From: Bacteroidaceae bacterium
GTDB lineage: Bacteria; Bacteroidota; Bacteroidia; Bacteroidales; Barnesiellaceae_A
NCBI GenBank assembly: GCA_017561285.1
Contig: JAFZDG010000314.1
Location: 1 to 30,306 of the forward strand
Length of the DNA: 30,306 nucleotides
Direction: 5' to 3'
Part shown: positions 1 to 7,441 of the stretch, piece by piece
Layout: the number at the start of each line of letters is the position of its first letter
Numbering within the stretch: the first letter of the stretch is position 1
The notes under the pieces: generated by a model
What the model was told of the DNA's origin: nothing
Seen by the model: only the letters and a program-made list of their open reading frames with translations
Databases searched by the model: none
Position numbers and translations under genes: made by a program

Positions 1-196
1 GGTGCGACCGGGAGGATTTATCCTTGCCGACAACACCCTTTGGGATGGAAAAGTTGTCACAGAGCCCGATAGCAACGATGCACAGACGGTGGGTATAAAA
101 ACCTTCAACGACTTTATCACCACCGACACCCGCGTAGAGAAAGTTATATTACCGCTACGTGACGGACTCACAATTTTATGGAAAAAACCCCTATAA
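1..196 (+). CDS. O-methyltransferase, C-terminal end (partial)
   Basis: Only the last 64 or so residues are in the window; the reading frame is open to the left edge, so the gene begins upstream. The visible part reads RPGGFILADNTLWDGKV and ends ...LPLRDGLTILWKK, which matches the end of the SAM-dependent caffeoyl-CoA O-methyltransferase-like family (Rossmann-fold strand with the metal-binding DN, then the C-terminal strand carrying the conserved RDGL). The first GTG in the window is simply an internal valine codon. Family members transfer a methyl group from S-adenosylmethionine to small-molecule hydroxyls; the substrate here cannot be told. It lies 66 nt upstream of rbfA with a possible promoter between them, so cotranscription is uncertain. 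Confidence 0.8.
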   Translation, partial: VRPGGFILADNTLWDGKVVTEPDSNDAQTVGIKTFNDFITTDTRVEKVILPLRDGLTILWKKPL

Positions 197-199
197 CAC

Positions 200-230
200 T
201 TGCCTTATAAACAGGAATTGTGTTATTTTG
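200..230 (+). promoter_or_regulatory. possible promoter for rbfA
   Basis: TTG at 200-202 and TATTTTG at 224-230 are separated by 21 bp and lie about 33 bp before the rbfA start. The -7 box is one base short of the Bacteroidetes consensus TAnnTTTG, so this is a weak call. Confidence 0.3.
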
Positions 231-262
231 CACAACTTAAAAAAACAGCTTAAATAAAATTT

Positions 263-598
263 ATGGAAACAACAAGACAGAATAAGATATGCCGCTTACT
301 ACAAAAAGAGTTGAGCGAAATATTTCTAAACGAAACACGCAAAATGCCCAGAACACTCGTTTCGGTAAGCATCGTGCGCATCAGCCCCGATTTGAGCATT
401 GCCAAAGCATACTTGAGCATATTCCCCTCGGAAAAGGCACAAGAAACCATCGAAGCCGTCAATGCCTCTTCGCGTGAGATAAGATACCAATTGGCTCAAC
501 GTGTGCGTTTTCAATTGCGCAAAATGCCCGAATTGCATTTCTATCTCGACGACTCACTCGACTACATCGAGAACATTGACAACCTACTCAAGAAATAA
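263..598 (+). CDS. rbfA: ribosome-binding factor A
   Basis: 111 residues, the usual length of RbfA. This single-domain KH-like protein binds the 30S subunit near the 5' end of 16S rRNA and helps late maturation and cold adaptation. Family features visible are the N-terminal helix with R-x-x-R-x-x-x-L-L-Q-x-E-L, the ...LVSVSIVRISPDLSIAKAYL segment (family pattern TxVxxSxDLxxAxVyvS) and the late helix ...RYQLAQRVRFQLRKMPELHFYLDDS, where RMPxLxFxxDxS is the family end motif. The ATG at 263 directly precedes the conserved start (METTRQNKI). The permease gene follows 12 nt later, so the two are probably cotranscribed. Confidence 0.95.
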   Translation: METTRQNKICRLLQKELSEIFLNETRKMPRTLVSVSIVRISPDLSIAKAYLSIFPSEKAQETIEAVNASSREIRYQLAQRVRFQLRKMPELHFYLDDSLDYIENIDNLLKK

Positions 599-610
599 CA
601 GCACCACAAG

Positions 611-1882
611 ATGCGTCTCGCACTCCGCATAGCCTCGCGTTACCTCTTATCCAAGAAGTCACACTCGGCCATCAATATCATATCGATAATATCGGTGTGC
701 GGAGTAGCGATTATCACCGCCGCACTTATTTGTACGCTATCTGTTTACAACGGATTTTCGCAACTCATTGGTTCCCTGCTATCCGACATACAGCCCGAGA
801 TAAAGATACTCCCAGCTTCGGGAAAAACCATAGATGGCACACTCGAGGTTTGGGACGAAATAGCAGCCTGGGATAATGTTGCGTATATCACACCCGTTAT
901 AGAAGAGACGGCATTGGCCGTTTACGACCGCCAACAGCCGGTTACGGTCAAAGGCATACCCGACTCGTATAATCAAGGCATTCCCCTCATCAAGACCATC
1001 ATAACAGGCGACTTTACCTTGCAAAGCGATGCCACGCAACACGAGATAGCGATGACATCTGAAGGTTTCAAGCTTCGTGACGAAATAACCTCTTATGCCA
1101 TTATGGGAGCCGGTGTTGCAATGCACATAGAGGCCGGAGCCAACTACTCTCGCCCCATTGAATTATACGCCCCTCGGCGATATGGCAGAGTCAATTTAGC
1201 CAATCCGTCAAACTCATTTGTGTCGCAACGATTTTATGTGTCGTCGGTCTTCTTCACCAATCAGGCACAATATGACGACAACCTTGTCTATATCCCCCTC
1301 GAAGATGCTCGCACCCTATTCGACTATCCTACCGAGGCTTCGGCCTACGAGATATGCACAGCACACAGCACCTCGGCTCAGCAACTCATAAAACGGCTTC
1401 AAAAACGTCTTGGAGACGAATACATCATTCAAGATCGCCTGATGCAAAACGGAGAGTCGTTTCGTTGGATACAAATCGAAAAGTGGATTACATTTCTCAT
1501 TCTCGCATTCATACTCCTCATTGCCACATTCAACATCGTAGGCTCATTGTCGATGCTCATTGTCGACAAACAAGACGATATTGCCACCTTGCGCAAATTG
1601 GGAGCCAACGACAACCTCATCACCAATATCTTTATGGCCGAAGGTTGGCTTATCACAATGTCGGGAGCATTGTCGGGACTACTCATCGGAGTGATACTTT
1701 GTTGGGTACAACAAGAATTTGGCCTGCTACAATTAGGCAATTCAGGCACATTTATCGTAGATGCCTATCCCGTACAATTGCAATGGAGCGATACAATCAT
1801 TGTTACGACCATCGTACTACTGTTGGGAGCTATCACAGCCGGATACACCGCACACATACTTCGCCGCAAATTGGGTGTATGA
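611..1882 (+). CDS. FtsX/LolE-family ABC transporter permease
   Basis: 423-residue inner-membrane protein with the architecture of LolC/LolE/MacB-type permeases: an N-terminal membrane segment around residues 20-45 after the typical ALRIASRYLLSKKSHSAINIISIIS start, a large periplasmic domain (about 50-285), then three membrane segments near 295-318, 343-366 and 396-416. The segment DKQDDIATLRKLGA between the second and third helices is the cytoplasmic coupling signature of the family. Such permeases work with a LolD-like ATPase to extract lipoproteins or drive other mechanotransmission across the envelope. No ATPase gene is adjacent here, so the partner is unknown. It follows rbfA by 12 nt. 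Confidence 0.85.
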   Translation: MRLALRIASRYLLSKKSHSAINIISIISVCGVAIITAALICTLSVYNGFSQLIGSLLSDIQPEIKILPASGKTIDGTLEVWDEIAAWDNVAYITPVIEETALAVYDRQQPVTVKGIPDSYNQGIPLIKTIITGDFTLQSDATQHEIAMTSEGFKLRDEITSYAIMGAGVAMHIEAGANYSRPIELYAPRRYGRVNLANPSNSFVSQRFYVSSVFFTNQAQYDDNLVYIPLEDARTLFDYPTEASAYEICTAHSTSAQQLIKRLQKRLGDEYIIQDRLMQNGESFRWIQIEKWITFLILAFILLIATFNIVGSLSMLIVDKQDDIATLRKLGANDNLITNIFMAEGWLITMSGALSGLLIGVILCWVQQEFGLLQLGNSGTFIVDAYPVQLQWSDTIIVTTIVLLLGAITAGYTAHILRRKLGV

Positions 1883-1981
1883 TTATGCATTGAGCAATTC
1901 GACTCGCAAACATTAGCTATAATAAATGCGAAAAAACAAAAAAAATCATCGGTTTTCTATGGTTTAAGTAAAAATATTCCG

Positions 1982-1989
1982 TACATTTG
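1982..1989 (+). promoter_or_regulatory. predicted -7 box of the lplA-gcv operon
   Basis: TACATTTG fits the Bacteroidetes -7 consensus TAnnTTTG. No good -33 TTTG is seen at 19-21 bp; GGTTTA at 1961-1966 is the nearest T-rich candidate. Transcription would start near 1996, giving a leader of about 95 nt before lplA. Confidence 0.5.
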
Positions 1990-2015
1990 TAGAATGTAGA
2001 ATATATCGTGTAGAG
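1988..2015 (+). repeat. 7-bp periodic TGTAGA repeats at the predicted transcription start
   Basis: TGTAGAA at 1988-1994 is followed directly by TGTAGAA at 1995-2001 and, after one 7-bp unit of different sequence, by TGTAGAG at 2009-2015. The three copies are in exact 7-bp phase and cover the predicted start site, so they could be an operator; this is inference from position only. Confidence 0.4.
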
Positions 2016-2055
2016 TAAGAAGAAATATAACGAACAACGCATCTTCTATTTACAC
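2008..2055 (+). promoter_or_regulatory. stem-loop in the 5' leader of lplA
   Basis: GTGTA (2008-2012) can pair with TACAC (2051-2055) and AGAAGA (2018-2023) with TCTTCT (2042-2047), with a short asymmetric internal loop and an 18-nt apical loop. It sits in the predicted untranslated leader of the lplA-gcv operon, 35 nt before the start codon. It does not resemble a glycine riboswitch. No ligand or mechanism can be assigned. Confidence 0.35.
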
Positions 2056-2089
2056 TTTATCATATTCTTAAATGTTAACCTTGTAACCG

Positions 2090-3073
2090 ATGAAGCATAT
2101 CATACTACCCGACAACAGCCCTCGCAGGCTCGTCTTCTATCTTGCGATGGAAGAGTATGTTGCACGCTGTATCGATGAAAAAGAGTGCTTCTTCTTGTGG
2201 CAAGTAAGCCCCACTGTTATTTTTGGTCGCAACCAAGTTCTCGAAACCGAGGTAAACCTCCCCTATTGCCAACAACACAACATTGCTATTTTTCGCCGTA
2301 AAAGCGGAGGTGGCTGTGTATATTCCGATGCCGGAAATATTATGTTATCTTATATCAAAGATGGCGACTCGGTAGGATTCGTTTTCGACACTTATATGCG
2401 CCGCATAGCATTTGCCTTGCAAAAGGCCGGCATAAATGCCCAAGTATCGGGACGCAACGACATCTTGGTTGATGGTCGCAAGGTTTCGGGCAACGCCTTC
2501 TACCAATTGCCGGGACGTAGCATTGTTCATGGCACAATGTTGTTTGACACCAACTTCGACCATCTTGAAAATGCCATCACACCGTCAAACAAGAAGCTAC
2601 AAAGCAAAGGTGTTGCATCGGCCCGCCAACGTGTAACCAATCTCCGAGAACACATATCGATGGATATTGAAGAGTTTAAACAATACCTTATCGACACAAT
2701 GTGCGACAGCAAACGCATTCTCACCCAAGAAGAGGTAGCTGCCATTGAAGAGATTGAGCGTACTTATCTCGATGAGGATTTCATCTACGGGCGCAATGCA
2801 CGATACAGCTTCAGCAGCGGTATGCAACACTGCAATGCCGGTGAATTGTGTGTGCAGATGAAACTGCAACACAACCACATAGAACACATAGAACTACAAG
2901 GCGACTTCTTTATCCTGAACGATTATACCGAAGTCCTGAACACGCTGTTGAAAGGCAAAACTTTTGAGCGCAAAGCCATTGAAGAGGCATTGTGTAACAT
3001 CGACCTGTCGACATACATCAAAGGCCTTACAACCGGCGAATTAATAGAAATTATATTTACAGAAACCAATTAA
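2090..3073 (+). CDS. lplA: lipoate-protein ligase A
   Basis: 327 residues, close to full-length bacterial LplA with both domains. It activates free lipoate with ATP and attaches it to the lysine of lipoyl domains, here most likely the H protein encoded two genes downstream. The catalytic domain shows R69-R70-K-S-GGG (73-75)-C-V-Y-S-D80, the ligase substrate-binding loop, and GRNDILVDGRK with K131 at the position of the catalytic lysine. The C-terminal accessory domain (about 245-327) is present, so the enzyme probably does both adenylation and transfer alone. First gene of the operon; gcvT starts 13 nt after its stop. The gene follows a 207-nt gap with its own promoter. Confidence 0.93.
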   Translation: MKHIILPDNSPRRLVFYLAMEEYVARCIDEKECFFLWQVSPTVIFGRNQVLETEVNLPYCQQHNIAIFRRKSGGGCVYSDAGNIMLSYIKDGDSVGFVFDTYMRRIAFALQKAGINAQVSGRNDILVDGRKVSGNAFYQLPGRSIVHGTMLFDTNFDHLENAITPSNKKLQSKGVASARQRVTNLREHISMDIEEFKQYLIDTMCDSKRILTQEEVAAIEEIERTYLDEDFIYGRNARYSFSSGMQHCNAGELCVQMKLQHNHIEHIELQGDFFILNDYTEVLNTLLKGKTFERKAIEEALCNIDLSTYIKGLTTGELIEIIFTETN

Positions 3074-3086
3074 TATTAAAAACCTT

Positions 3087-4187
3087 ATGGACAATCTATT
3101 GAAAACCTGTCTTTATGACAAGCACGTGGCTCTAAAAGCACAAATGAGCCCCTTTGCAGGCTATATGATGCCTATCCAATACACATCTATCGTTGAAGAG
3201 CACCAAGCTGTGCGCAACAACGTAGGTATGTTTGACGTATCGCATATGGGCGAAATTTACGTATCGGGTCCCGATGCCGAAAAATTCGTCAACTATATTT
3301 TCTCTAACCAAGTTGCCGATATGCCCGTTGGCAAGGTACTCTATGGTTTTATGCTCTATCCTACAGGCGGTGTCGTTGACGACTTGCTCGTATATCGTAT
3401 GCAAGCCCCCAACACATTCCTCCTTGTAGTCAACGCTTCGAATATTGCCAAAGACTATCAATGGGTATATGAACAAAGCCAAGGTTTTGATGTAAAAGTT
3501 GATAATGCATCGGACGAAGTGGCTCAAATTGCTCTTCAAGGCCCCAACGCCGAAAGCGTAGCTGTTAACCTATTGGGATTGCCCGTTGCCGACTTGGAGT
3601 TCTACACTTTCAAAGAGTTGGAATACAACGGCCACTACCTCATTGCCAGCCGTACAGGTTATACCGGTGAAGATGGCTTTGAATTGTATGCCGATCACGA
3701 AACCATCTTGGCCTTGTGGGATAAACTCTACGATGAAGGCAAAGTAGCAGCTTGTGGTCTTGGTTGCCGCGACACATTGCGCTTCGAAGCCGGTTTGCCC
3801 CTCTATGGTCACGAAATTGACGTTGACATCACTCCCGTTGAAGCCGGTTTGAGTATGTTTGTCAAACTCGACAAAGAAAACGACTTCTTGGGTAAAGAGG
3901 CTTGCGCTCGTCAAAAAGCCGAAGGCGTAACTCGCAAATCGGTAGGTATCGAACTTCACGACAAAGCAATTCCTCGCGCAGAGTACGAGGTAGAAGTTGA
4001 TGGCAAAGTAGTAGGTCGTGTAACAACCGGCTATCGTTCTATCTCTACCGACAAGAGTGTATGTGTTGCCCTTGTTGACAAAGAGTATGCTGCAATGGGT
4101 AGCGAAGTAGAAGTACGCATCCGCAAGAAAACTTTCAAAGGCACTATCTGCAAACGTCGTTTCTACGAAGCAAAATACAAAAAATAA
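3087..4187 (+). CDS. gcvT: glycine cleavage system T protein (aminomethyltransferase)
   Basis: 366 residues, typical of GcvT. It takes the aminomethyl group from the H-protein lipoyl arm, releases ammonia and passes the methylene to tetrahydrofolate. Visible family features are the N-terminal FAGYMMPIQY, GMFDVSHMGE (residues 47-56), the folate-site GGVVDDLLVYR with D98-D99, SRTGYTGEDGFELY, LRFEAGLPLYGHE and the C-terminal barrel domain ending RRFYEAKYKK. Start ATG at 3087 lies 13 nt after lplA, so they are cotranscribed. The following 51-nt A-rich gap leads into gcvH. Confidence 0.97.
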   Translation: MDNLLKTCLYDKHVALKAQMSPFAGYMMPIQYTSIVEEHQAVRNNVGMFDVSHMGEIYVSGPDAEKFVNYIFSNQVADMPVGKVLYGFMLYPTGGVVDDLLVYRMQAPNTFLLVVNASNIAKDYQWVYEQSQGFDVKVDNASDEVAQIALQGPNAESVAVNLLGLPVADLEFYTFKELEYNGHYLIASRTGYTGEDGFELYADHETILALWDKLYDEGKVAACGLGCRDTLRFEAGLPLYGHEIDVDITPVEAGLSMFVKLDKENDFLGKEACARQKAEGVTRKSVGIELHDKAIPRAEYEVEVDGKVVGRVTTGYRSISTDKSVCVALVDKEYAAMGSEVEVRIRKKTFKGTICKRRFYEAKYKK

Positions 4188-4238
4188 ATCTATACAAAAC
4201 CAATAAAAATTATCTAACCTTTAAAAAACAAAAATATT

Positions 4239-4625
4239 ATGAGCACAGTATTGAATGGTCTGTATTACAGCGAATCACACGAATGGGTAAAAGTTGAAGG
4301 CAATATCGCTATCGTAGGTATCACCGATTATGCACAACATGCATTGGGTAGCATCGTATATGTAGATATGCCCGAGGTTGATGACGAAGTAGCTAAAGAA
4401 GAAGACTTTGGTGCAGTAGAGAGCACAAAAGCTGCCAGCGACCTCATCTCACCCGTAAGCGGTACTGTTGTTGAGATAAACGAAGCCCTCGAAGATAATC
4501 CCGAACTTATCAACGAGAATGCTTTTGAGAACTGGATTATGAAGGTGGAAATGAGCGATGCAGCCGAGCTCGAAGGCTTGATGGATGCAGCTGCTTATGA
4601 GGCTTTCTGCGCTAACGAACACTAA
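4239..4625 (+). CDS. gcvH: glycine cleavage system H protein (lipoyl carrier)
   Basis: 128 residues, the usual size. The protein carries the lipoyl arm that shuttles aminomethyl and reducing equivalents between the P, T and L proteins. The lipoylation site is K64 in ESTKAASD, followed by the conserved SPVSGTVVEINEAL hairpin. It keeps the H-protein N-terminus YYSESHEWVKVEG that separates it from biotinyl and acyltransferase lipoyl domains. An A-rich stretch just before the ATG (4224-4238) is the kind of translation start seen in highly expressed Bacteroidetes genes. gcvPA follows 13 nt after its stop. Confidence 0.97.
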   Translation: MSTVLNGLYYSESHEWVKVEGNIAIVGITDYAQHALGSIVYVDMPEVDDEVAKEEDFGAVESTKAASDLISPVSGTVVEINEALEDNPELINENAFENWIMKVEMSDAAELEGLMDAAAYEAFCANEH

Positions 4626-4638
4626 TCCTACAACGATT

Positions 4639-5967
4639 ATGAGTTTTTCTTATTTTCCCCATACCGAGGAAGATATACAAGCTATGTTGGCACGTATCGG
4701 CATGAAGTCGCTCGACGACCTTTATGCCGATATACCCAAAGAGGTATTTTTCTCGGACGACAAAGAGTATGACCTCCCCTCAGCTCACAGCGAAGAGGAA
4801 ATACGTCGTCGTTTTGCCGAGTTGGAGAGCCGCAACCGCAACCTCGTTGTATTTGCCGGTGCCGGTGCTTACGACCACTACTCACCCTCGGTAGTTCCCT
4901 ATTTGTTGCAACGTTCTGAGTTTATCACAGCCTATACCCCCTACCAAGCCGAAATTTCGCAAGGTACATTGCGCTACATCTTTGAGTTCCAAAGTATGAT
5001 AGCCTCACTTACCGGTATGGATTGCAGCAACGCATCGATGTACGATGGCCCCACAGCTGCTGCCGAGGCTGTTATGATGGCCCTTGCTTCTACTCGCAAG
5101 AAAACTCGTGTATTGGTTGCCGCCACATTGCCCGAGAACGTGCGCCGCGTTATTGAAACATACGCCAAATATCGTGGCATCAACATCACAACCGTAGCCC
5201 ACGCCGATGGTGCAACATCACTCGATGCCGTTAAGGCCGAACTTGCAGCAGGCGATGTAGCAGGCTTGTTGGTTCCCGCCATCAATAAATATGGTATCAT
5301 AGAAGACTTTACAGGCTTTGCCGATGCTATGCACGAGCAAAAGGCTCTCTTTATGGTATATGCCGATCCTTCGGCTCTTGCCGTAGTGAAAACACCCGGT
5401 GAATGGGGTGCCGATATTGCTTGCGGTGATGGTCAGACATTGGGTATGCCTATGAACTATGGTGGTCCCTATGTAGGTTTCTTGGCTTGCAAGAAAGAAC
5501 ACGTACGCAAATTGCCCGGACGCGTGGTAGGTGCTACCCGCGATGTCGATGGCAAACGCGCATTTGTACTCACACTGCAAGCTCGCGAGCAACACATACG
5601 CCGCGAAAAAGCTACCAGCAACATCTGCTCGAACCAATCACTGATGGCTCTTTATGTAACCATTTATCTCGCTTTGATGGGCCCCAAAGGTCTGAAAGAG
5701 GTAAACGAAATGAGCTATGGTGGTGCACACGAGTTGTACAACCGCCTCCTCGCCACAGGTAAGTTCACTCCCGTATTTGACAAACCTTTCTTGAAAGAGT
5801 TTGTTCTCAACACAACCTTGCCCGTAGCTCAATTGCAAGAGGCTTTGCTCCGCGAAGGTATCTTTGGCGCATTGCAAACAGAAGAAGGTTATGTATCGTT
5901 CTGTGTAACAGAGCGTCGCACTACCGAAGAAATAGATCGTTTAATTAATGTCATAAATACACTGTAA
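4639..5967 (+). CDS. gcvPA: glycine dehydrogenase (decarboxylating) subunit 1
   Basis: 442 residues. N-terminal half of the two-subunit (split) P protein, which decarboxylates glycine on PLP and loads the aminomethyl group on the H-protein lipoyl arm. It begins FSYFPHTEEDIQAMLARIG, the standard PA N-terminus, and shows SRNRNLVVFAGAGAYDHY, TAYTPYQAEISQGTLRYIFEFQ and NYGGPYVGFLA. The ATG at 4639 was chosen because the family start (MSFSYFPHT) lies there; an in-frame ATG at 4585 would add 18 unrelated residues and overlap gcvH by 41 nt. The PLP lysine is in the other subunit. Only 3 nt separate it from gcvPB, suggesting translational coupling of the two partners. Confidence 0.96.
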   Translation: MSFSYFPHTEEDIQAMLARIGMKSLDDLYADIPKEVFFSDDKEYDLPSAHSEEEIRRRFAELESRNRNLVVFAGAGAYDHYSPSVVPYLLQRSEFITAYTPYQAEISQGTLRYIFEFQSMIASLTGMDCSNASMYDGPTAAAEAVMMALASTRKKTRVLVAATLPENVRRVIETYAKYRGINITTVAHADGATSLDAVKAELAAGDVAGLLVPAINKYGIIEDFTGFADAMHEQKALFMVYADPSALAVVKTPGEWGADIACGDGQTLGMPMNYGGPYVGFLACKKEHVRKLPGRVVGATRDVDGKRAFVLTLQAREQHIRREKATSNICSNQSLMALYVTIYLALMGPKGLKEVNEMSYGGAHELYNRLLATGKFTPVFDKPFLKEFVLNTTLPVAQLQEALLREGIFGALQTEEGYVSFCVTERRTTEEIDRLINVINTL

Positions 5968-5970
5968 GCC

Positions 5971-7437
5971 ATGAAATACTACGATAGATTAGTTTTCGAA
6001 TTATCGAAAGAGGGACGTACAGGTTACTCACTCCCCCGCAACCCATGGACACAGCACACTTGTGACATTCCTGAGGGTTTGCGTCGTACAACCGACACAG
6101 GTCTGCCCCAAGTAGATGAATTGGGTGTTGTACGCCACTACACCAACTTGTCAAATATGAACTTTGGCGTGGATACAGGTTTCTACCCATTGGGTAGCTG
6201 TACCATGAAATACAATCCCAAAATCAACGATGAGATGGCCGGTCTCAACGGCTTCAAAAATCTTCACCCGTTGCAACCCATCGAGACTACTCAAGGTGCC
6301 CTTGAGCTTTACTACGAGTTGAATCGTTCGCTTGCCACCATTACCGGTATGGCCGAGTGTACACTCAACCCCTTTGCCGGAGCTCATGGCGAGTTGACAG
6401 GCTTGATGATTATGCGTCAATATCACCTCTTGCGAGGCGATGTAAAACGCACCAAAGTAATCGTACCCGATAGCGCACACGGTACCAACCCCGCAAGTGC
6501 CGCTGTATGCGGTTTGGACGTTGTAGAGGTTAAATCGCGCCCCGATGGTACAATCGACATCGAGTCATTGCGTTCGGTTCTCGATGATACCATTGCCGGT
6601 ATTATGATGACCAACCCCAACACATTGGGCTTGTTTGAGACTCGTATTCTCGAGATAGCACAAATGGTACACGACTGTGGTGGTTTGCTCTACTACGATG
6701 GAGCCAATATGAACCCCTTGTTGGGCCGTTGCCGTCCCGGTGATATGGGCTTTGATATTCTCCACCTCAACTTGCACAAAACCTTCTCGACACCTCACGG
6801 TGGCGGTGGTCCCGGTTCGGGTGCTGTAGGTGTTGCTGCACACCTCACCGAGTACTTACCCAGTCCTCGCGTTATTCGCAACGAAGAGGGACGCTACGAA
6901 ATCTACAAAGGCCCTGAGGCTATCGGTCAGATTTCGGGCTTCTTGGGCAACTATGGCGTATTGCAACGTGCATACACCTATGTACTCTCATTGGGTAAAG
7001 AGAATATCCGCTATGCAGGTCCTTTGGCTACACTCAACGCCAACTACATCAAGGAGGAGTTGAAAGGCGATTACAAATTGCCTATCGACACATTGTGCAA
7101 GCACGAGTTTGTTTTTGACGGATTGGCCGATACATCTACAGGTGTAACAACCCTCGATATAGCCAAACGACTACTCGACTACGGCTACCACGCACCCACC
7201 ATCTACTTCCCCTTGTTGTTCCACCAATCAATTATGATAGAACCTACCGAGACAGAGTCTCTCGAGACTATTACCGAGTTTGTTACTATCATGAAGAAGA
7301 TTGCAGAGGAGGCTCGTACAATGCCCGAAGAGTTGAAGACAGCACCCCACACCACACCGGTGCGCCGTCTTGACGAAACAACTGCGGCAAAGAACCCCAT
7401 CCTCACTTACACCGAGTTGAAAAACCAAGCCGAATAA
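5971..7437 (+). CDS. gcvPB: glycine dehydrogenase (decarboxylating) subunit 2
   Basis: 488 residues, the catalytic C-terminal half of the split P protein. PLP is expected on K270 in HLNLHKTFSTPHGGGGPGSG, which is followed by the glycine-rich loop of the family. Other markers are YPLGSCTMKYNPKIN near residue 70, GAHGELTGL and DSAHGTNPASA. It forms the holoenzyme with GcvPA, encoded 3 nt upstream; lpdA starts 4 nt downstream. The length and all key motifs are intact. Confidence 0.97.
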   Translation: MKYYDRLVFELSKEGRTGYSLPRNPWTQHTCDIPEGLRRTTDTGLPQVDELGVVRHYTNLSNMNFGVDTGFYPLGSCTMKYNPKINDEMAGLNGFKNLHPLQPIETTQGALELYYELNRSLATITGMAECTLNPFAGAHGELTGLMIMRQYHLLRGDVKRTKVIVPDSAHGTNPASAAVCGLDVVEVKSRPDGTIDIESLRSVLDDTIAGIMMTNPNTLGLFETRILEIAQMVHDCGGLLYYDGANMNPLLGRCRPGDMGFDILHLNLHKTFSTPHGGGGPGSGAVGVAAHLTEYLPSPRVIRNEEGRYEIYKGPEAIGQISGFLGNYGVLQRAYTYVLSLGKENIRYAGPLATLNANYIKEELKGDYKLPIDTLCKHEFVFDGLADTSTGVTTLDIAKRLLDYGYHAPTIYFPLLFHQSIMIEPTETESLETITEFVTIMKKIAEEARTMPEELKTAPHTTPVRRLDETTAAKNPILTYTELKNQAE

Positions 7438-7441
7438 TCGT

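Noticed and set aside
1883..2089. Glycine riboswitch before the gcv operon
   Set aside because: None of the conserved purine-rich core segments is found and the predicted leader is only about 95 nt.
4585..4638. Upstream in-frame start for gcvPA
   Set aside because: The added 18 residues overlap the end of gcvH in another frame and do not belong to the family N-terminus, which begins at 4639.
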